Shown here: piece after piece, positions 60,595 to 64,000 of the stretch
Numbering within the stretch: position 1 is the stretch's first letter
Layout of the letters: the number at the start of each line of letters is the position of its first letter
NCBI RefSeq assembly: GCF_900005765.1
Contig: NC_041691.1
Coordinates: 1,550,001 to 1,614,000, forward strand
DNA length: 64,000 nt
Reading direction: 5' to 3'
DNA from: Plasmodium relictum
Taxonomy: Eukaryota; Apicomplexa; Aconoidasida; Haemosporida; Plasmodiidae
Program-made: the position numbers and the translations under genes
Notes under the pieces: model-generated
Told to the model about the DNA's origin: nothing
Database searches by the model: none
What the model saw: the letters and a program-made list of their open reading frames with translations, nothing else

Positions 60595-63335
60595 TGTTTC
60601 TTTTATTATTTCTTATAAACCATTCTTAATATTCAAGTAACTTTTTTTTTTAATAATTATTATTGCTATATATCTCTTTTCTAATAATATATATATATAT
60701 AAATGTATGTTGACCTTTTTAGTAGCACTTTTTTTTTTAAATTAATTTCAACTTCTCAGTGTCATATGTAAAATTACATTTATATTCTTATGTAATAATT
60801 TTTTTAATAAATTAATTATATTTTTCATTTAAATTATAAAATATAATAATCAATTTTAATATAAAAAGTCTTTTAAAAAAAATTTTACAAAGTTATTTTT
60901 ATAAAAATTCTTATATAAGAAAAATTTATTAATTCAAAACAATTATACAAACAAAAAAAAAAAAAAATTTTCTATATATATATGTATATATATATGTATG
61001 TATGTATATATGGTATAATTCAAAAAAATGTATATTTAAATATTATCCATGTTATGGTATATAGTCTCTTTTTTTTTAATTGAGCATAAAAAAATATAAA
61101 AAAAAAATTTTATGAACAAAAAATATCTCAATACTATAAAAAAATTCAGAAATATTGAAAAATCAGAATTAAAAAAAGGATTTAAAATTAATTTAAAGAA
61201 ATTATAAAAATAATATGAAATATTAAAGAAAAAAAAAAAAATTATATATATATTTATATAAAATAATTTAAAAAAAAAAAATGTAATTGTAATAAAAATA
61301 ATTATAAAAAAATTAAAGGAAACAAAATTTCTTGAAAATTTGTAGGTGAAATATATAATCTAGTTAAAAATAAAAACATAAGAAAAAATAATAGTGTAAT
61401 ACAAACTAATTAAAATTTAAAAAAAAGAAAAAGATACGATATCTTGTTAAAGAAAAAAAAAAAAAAAAAAACAGGAAAAAAGATAAATGTTAGAGATAAA
61501 AACAAACAAAAAGATAAAAAATATAAAGGAGAATTTTCAATATTTTTGTAAATTTGTAACTATCTTTAGTTAATGAAAAATACATATATTTTATTTTTTT
61601 ATTAATTATATGTGTCTTCATTAATTCTGAAAGCTAAATATTTCATATTTTATTAATTTTTATATTTAATATTAGATAATTTTATAGCTTTTTGTAATAA
61701 ACACAATTTTCCATTAATCTTTTTTTAAATTTATATTTTTAAATTTAATATATCGTATATATAAATGTTTTAATTATTTATTTGTTGCTATTATTATCTT
61801 CACTTAATAACTAAATATATATACATCAGTGAAGTAAATTATAATTAGAATGATTTTTTATTTCTACATATTTTATTAAACACTATGTACCTTTTTTTTT
61901 TTTTAAATATAGATTTTATGTATTTATGTTTTATTTTTCGAACATTTATTTTTTATATGGTGTAATAAATTTATAGTTTCTAATTGTTTTGTGAAAGTAA
62001 TCTATTTAAAAATTTATCTAAAAAAAATATAAAAATAATTATAATTGGGAAAATTATATTTTAGTTTATATAAACTTTTTAAGTCTTTGTATAGTAAAAA
62101 TTTTATTATTATTTCCAAGTAGAAGAGTAATGAACATATTATGTAATGAACAATTTAAATATTAGAAAAAAAATAAAAAAAAATAAGTTTATATAAAAAT
62201 TAAAAAAAAATAGTTCTTTTTTTTTGTAATAAAACCATAAATATTATCATTATTACAAAAATTTCCTTTTATTATATCCTGTCTAATTTTACAATTATTG
62301 TATCGTTTTTAAAGATTTTAAGATTAAAAGAAAAAAAGTTATATAATATTCTCCACTTTATCATATAACCAACCATTTTTACTTCATACTTTCATATTTA
62401 AATATTTAATTAATATAAATCTATATATTTTTAGATTTAATAATGTTAGAAAGTTACACAATTATTTCAGTGTTTTTGTTAATATGCATGTACAAACATA
62501 CATAAAAAAAAAAAAAAAAAAATTTAAATATAATAAAAAAAGTAATGATATAAATAATGTAATCTATGTAATACTATTAGATAAAAACATAAAATTTGAA
62601 CTCTAAATATAATGTAAATATATTTTTTTAAGGTATTTTTTATATTTAAAATGCACACATTTAACTATTGAATGAATAAAAAAATTATATGATAATTTAA
62701 CGTTTATGAGTTTCATCTGTATTTGTAAAAAAAAAGTAAATACATAAAAATATAATTATATATATATTATTACTATTATTATTGTTATTATATAATATAG
62801 TTATTATGATATATTACAATCTTATTTCCTTTTATTCTATTATTATTATATATACATTTTTGATTTTTTTTAATTGTGCTATTATGGATGTCATTAATAT
62901 ATAAATAATAAACTTGTATAATGTTTAATATAATTTTTTTTTTTTCCATATATGTATATTCCCCCCTCAATATTAATTAAAAAATTAAAGTGATACAAAA
63001 ATAATATCATAAATATATGTATATATCTACATAAATAAAGCAGTAACTAATACAATATATATAATTAATTTCTTAAAAATCTCTATTATAAATTATTAAA
63101 AAAAAATTTTTAAATACCAAACATTTTATTTTAAAATGAAATAAAATTCCATTAGTACTTGATTGATTTTATAAATTTTTTTTATTATAAATAAAATATA
63201 GCATTTTTTTAAAATATATTTTTCTTTTTAGTAAATATATCATCAATAATAATGATAAAAAAAAAAAATAAAATAAAAAAAATACTGTAATATATATGTA
63301 TATAGATATAAAATAAATGTCTAAATAAACATATA

Positions 63336-63377
<42 letters not shown>

Positions 63378-64000
63378 TAATAATTCATTGTACTTTATTT
63401 TTTTTTATAAGTTATTATATATTACATCTTATATAATAAAAATCAATTTAAAAAAAATAAAATAAAATAAAAAAATTGAACTATTCTATATATAAAATAA
63501 TTACATAATTAAACACGCAATTAAAAATATATGAAATAATACGATAAGTATATATACATAAATTTATGTATGTATTTTTAAATAGATATTTGGTATTAAT
63601 AACAATATTTACAAACAATTATGAATTTTTATCCATGTAAAATAAAAGGATTTTATAACGTGAACATGTAAATTACAATATTATTAAATAATAACAAATT
63701 AATTTTCAAAGTAATTTTTTTTTTTTTTTTTAAATTTCAATATATTTTTAATTTATATTTTTCTGAATATAACATATATTTAGTAATGCAAAAATGAGAA
63801 ATAATATATATATATATATATATCTACTAAATTTATATTTTCATATAAAAATAATGTATGTGTAAATTGTAAGTAAATGTACTGTAAAATAGATGATTAA
63901 AAACAAATAAGCAATATAAAAAGTGTATGCACATTTCACCGTTTAAATATATTATGCCTTTTTTATGTTTTCATATATTTATTTATTCGCTTATTTTGGT
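60595..64000. other. AT-rich region upstream of CDP-DAG synthase to window end
   Basis: 3.4 kb without a gene that I can support. It contains the CDP-DAG synthase promoter, many A/T homopolymers and an (AT)n run at 63340-63370. A 52-codon minus-strand ORF (ATG near 62946, to 62788) is Asn/Ile/Lys-rich and probably chance. The next gene lies outside the window. Confidence 0.6.
63340..63370. repeat. (AT)n microsatellite
   Basis: About 15 AT units in the intergenic region near the window end. Confidence 0.85.

Noticed and set aside
62788-62970. Minus-strand ORF of 52-60 codons near the window end
   Set aside because: Asn/Ile/Lys composition is that of random AT-rich DNA; no splice or conserved motif.

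Overview
The window looks like a nuclear chromosome segment of a malaria parasite (Plasmodium). The evidence is extreme AT richness, poly(A)/poly(T) and (AT)n tracts everywhere, Asn/Lys-rich insertions in otherwise conserved proteins, short T-rich introns with GT..AG ends, and a recognisable set of parasite genes. From memory, the order CDP-DAG synthase, EMC2-like TPR protein, alpha/beta hydrolase, CTP synthase, giant WD protein, RAP1-like rhoptry protein, eIF2-gamma matches a stretch of P. falciparum chromosome 14 around PF3D7_1409900 to PF3D7_1410600. The proteins diverge enough, and the AT content is high enough, that an avian malaria species (P. gallinaceum/P. relictum type) is my best guess. 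Species is inference.

Layout. 1-1019 (+): last five exons of a multi-pass membrane protein. 1181-7683 (-): ten-exon, about 1846-residue helical-repeat protein, tail to tail with the first gene. 8893-10982 (-): SBDS ribosome-maturation factor with a large insertion and a Rei1-like C-terminal zinc finger. 12216-13486 (-): seven-exon, 172-residue ankyrin protein. 15995-17080 (+): secretory protein of possible beta-barrel type. 18263-19660 (-): eIF2-gamma. 21891-22412 (+): small basic, probably organellar protein. 27081-29825 (-): RAP1-like rhoptry protein with two tandem-repeat blocks. 32723-33292 (+): possible unannotated 75-residue gene. 35728-46753 (+): 3577-residue WD protein. 49133-51577 (-): CTP synthase. 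52937-54739 (-): seven-exon alpha/beta hydrolase. 56259-57140 (+): EMC2. 58771-60594 (-): CDP-diacylglycerol synthase. The rest is AT-rich intergenic DNA, 0.16 to 4.7 kb per gap.

Functionally the genes are mostly housekeeping. Translation and ribosome assembly are represented by SBDS, eIF2-gamma and the small basic protein. Nucleotide and phospholipid synthesis are represented by CTP synthase, which makes the CTP used by CDP-DAG synthase, with EMC2 as another ER-membrane component. One invasion gene (RAP1-like) sits among them. There are no tRNA, rRNA, CRISPR or transposon features that I can support. Multi-exon models were built by hand from splice sites and phase continuity; every internal exon junction listed keeps frame. 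No completely new system is evident. The most unusual items are the SBDS/zinc-finger fusion, the possible 75-residue gene, the RAP1 repeat blocks, an altered G4 motif in eIF2-gamma, and a 73-bp tandem repeat at about 17.25 kb.
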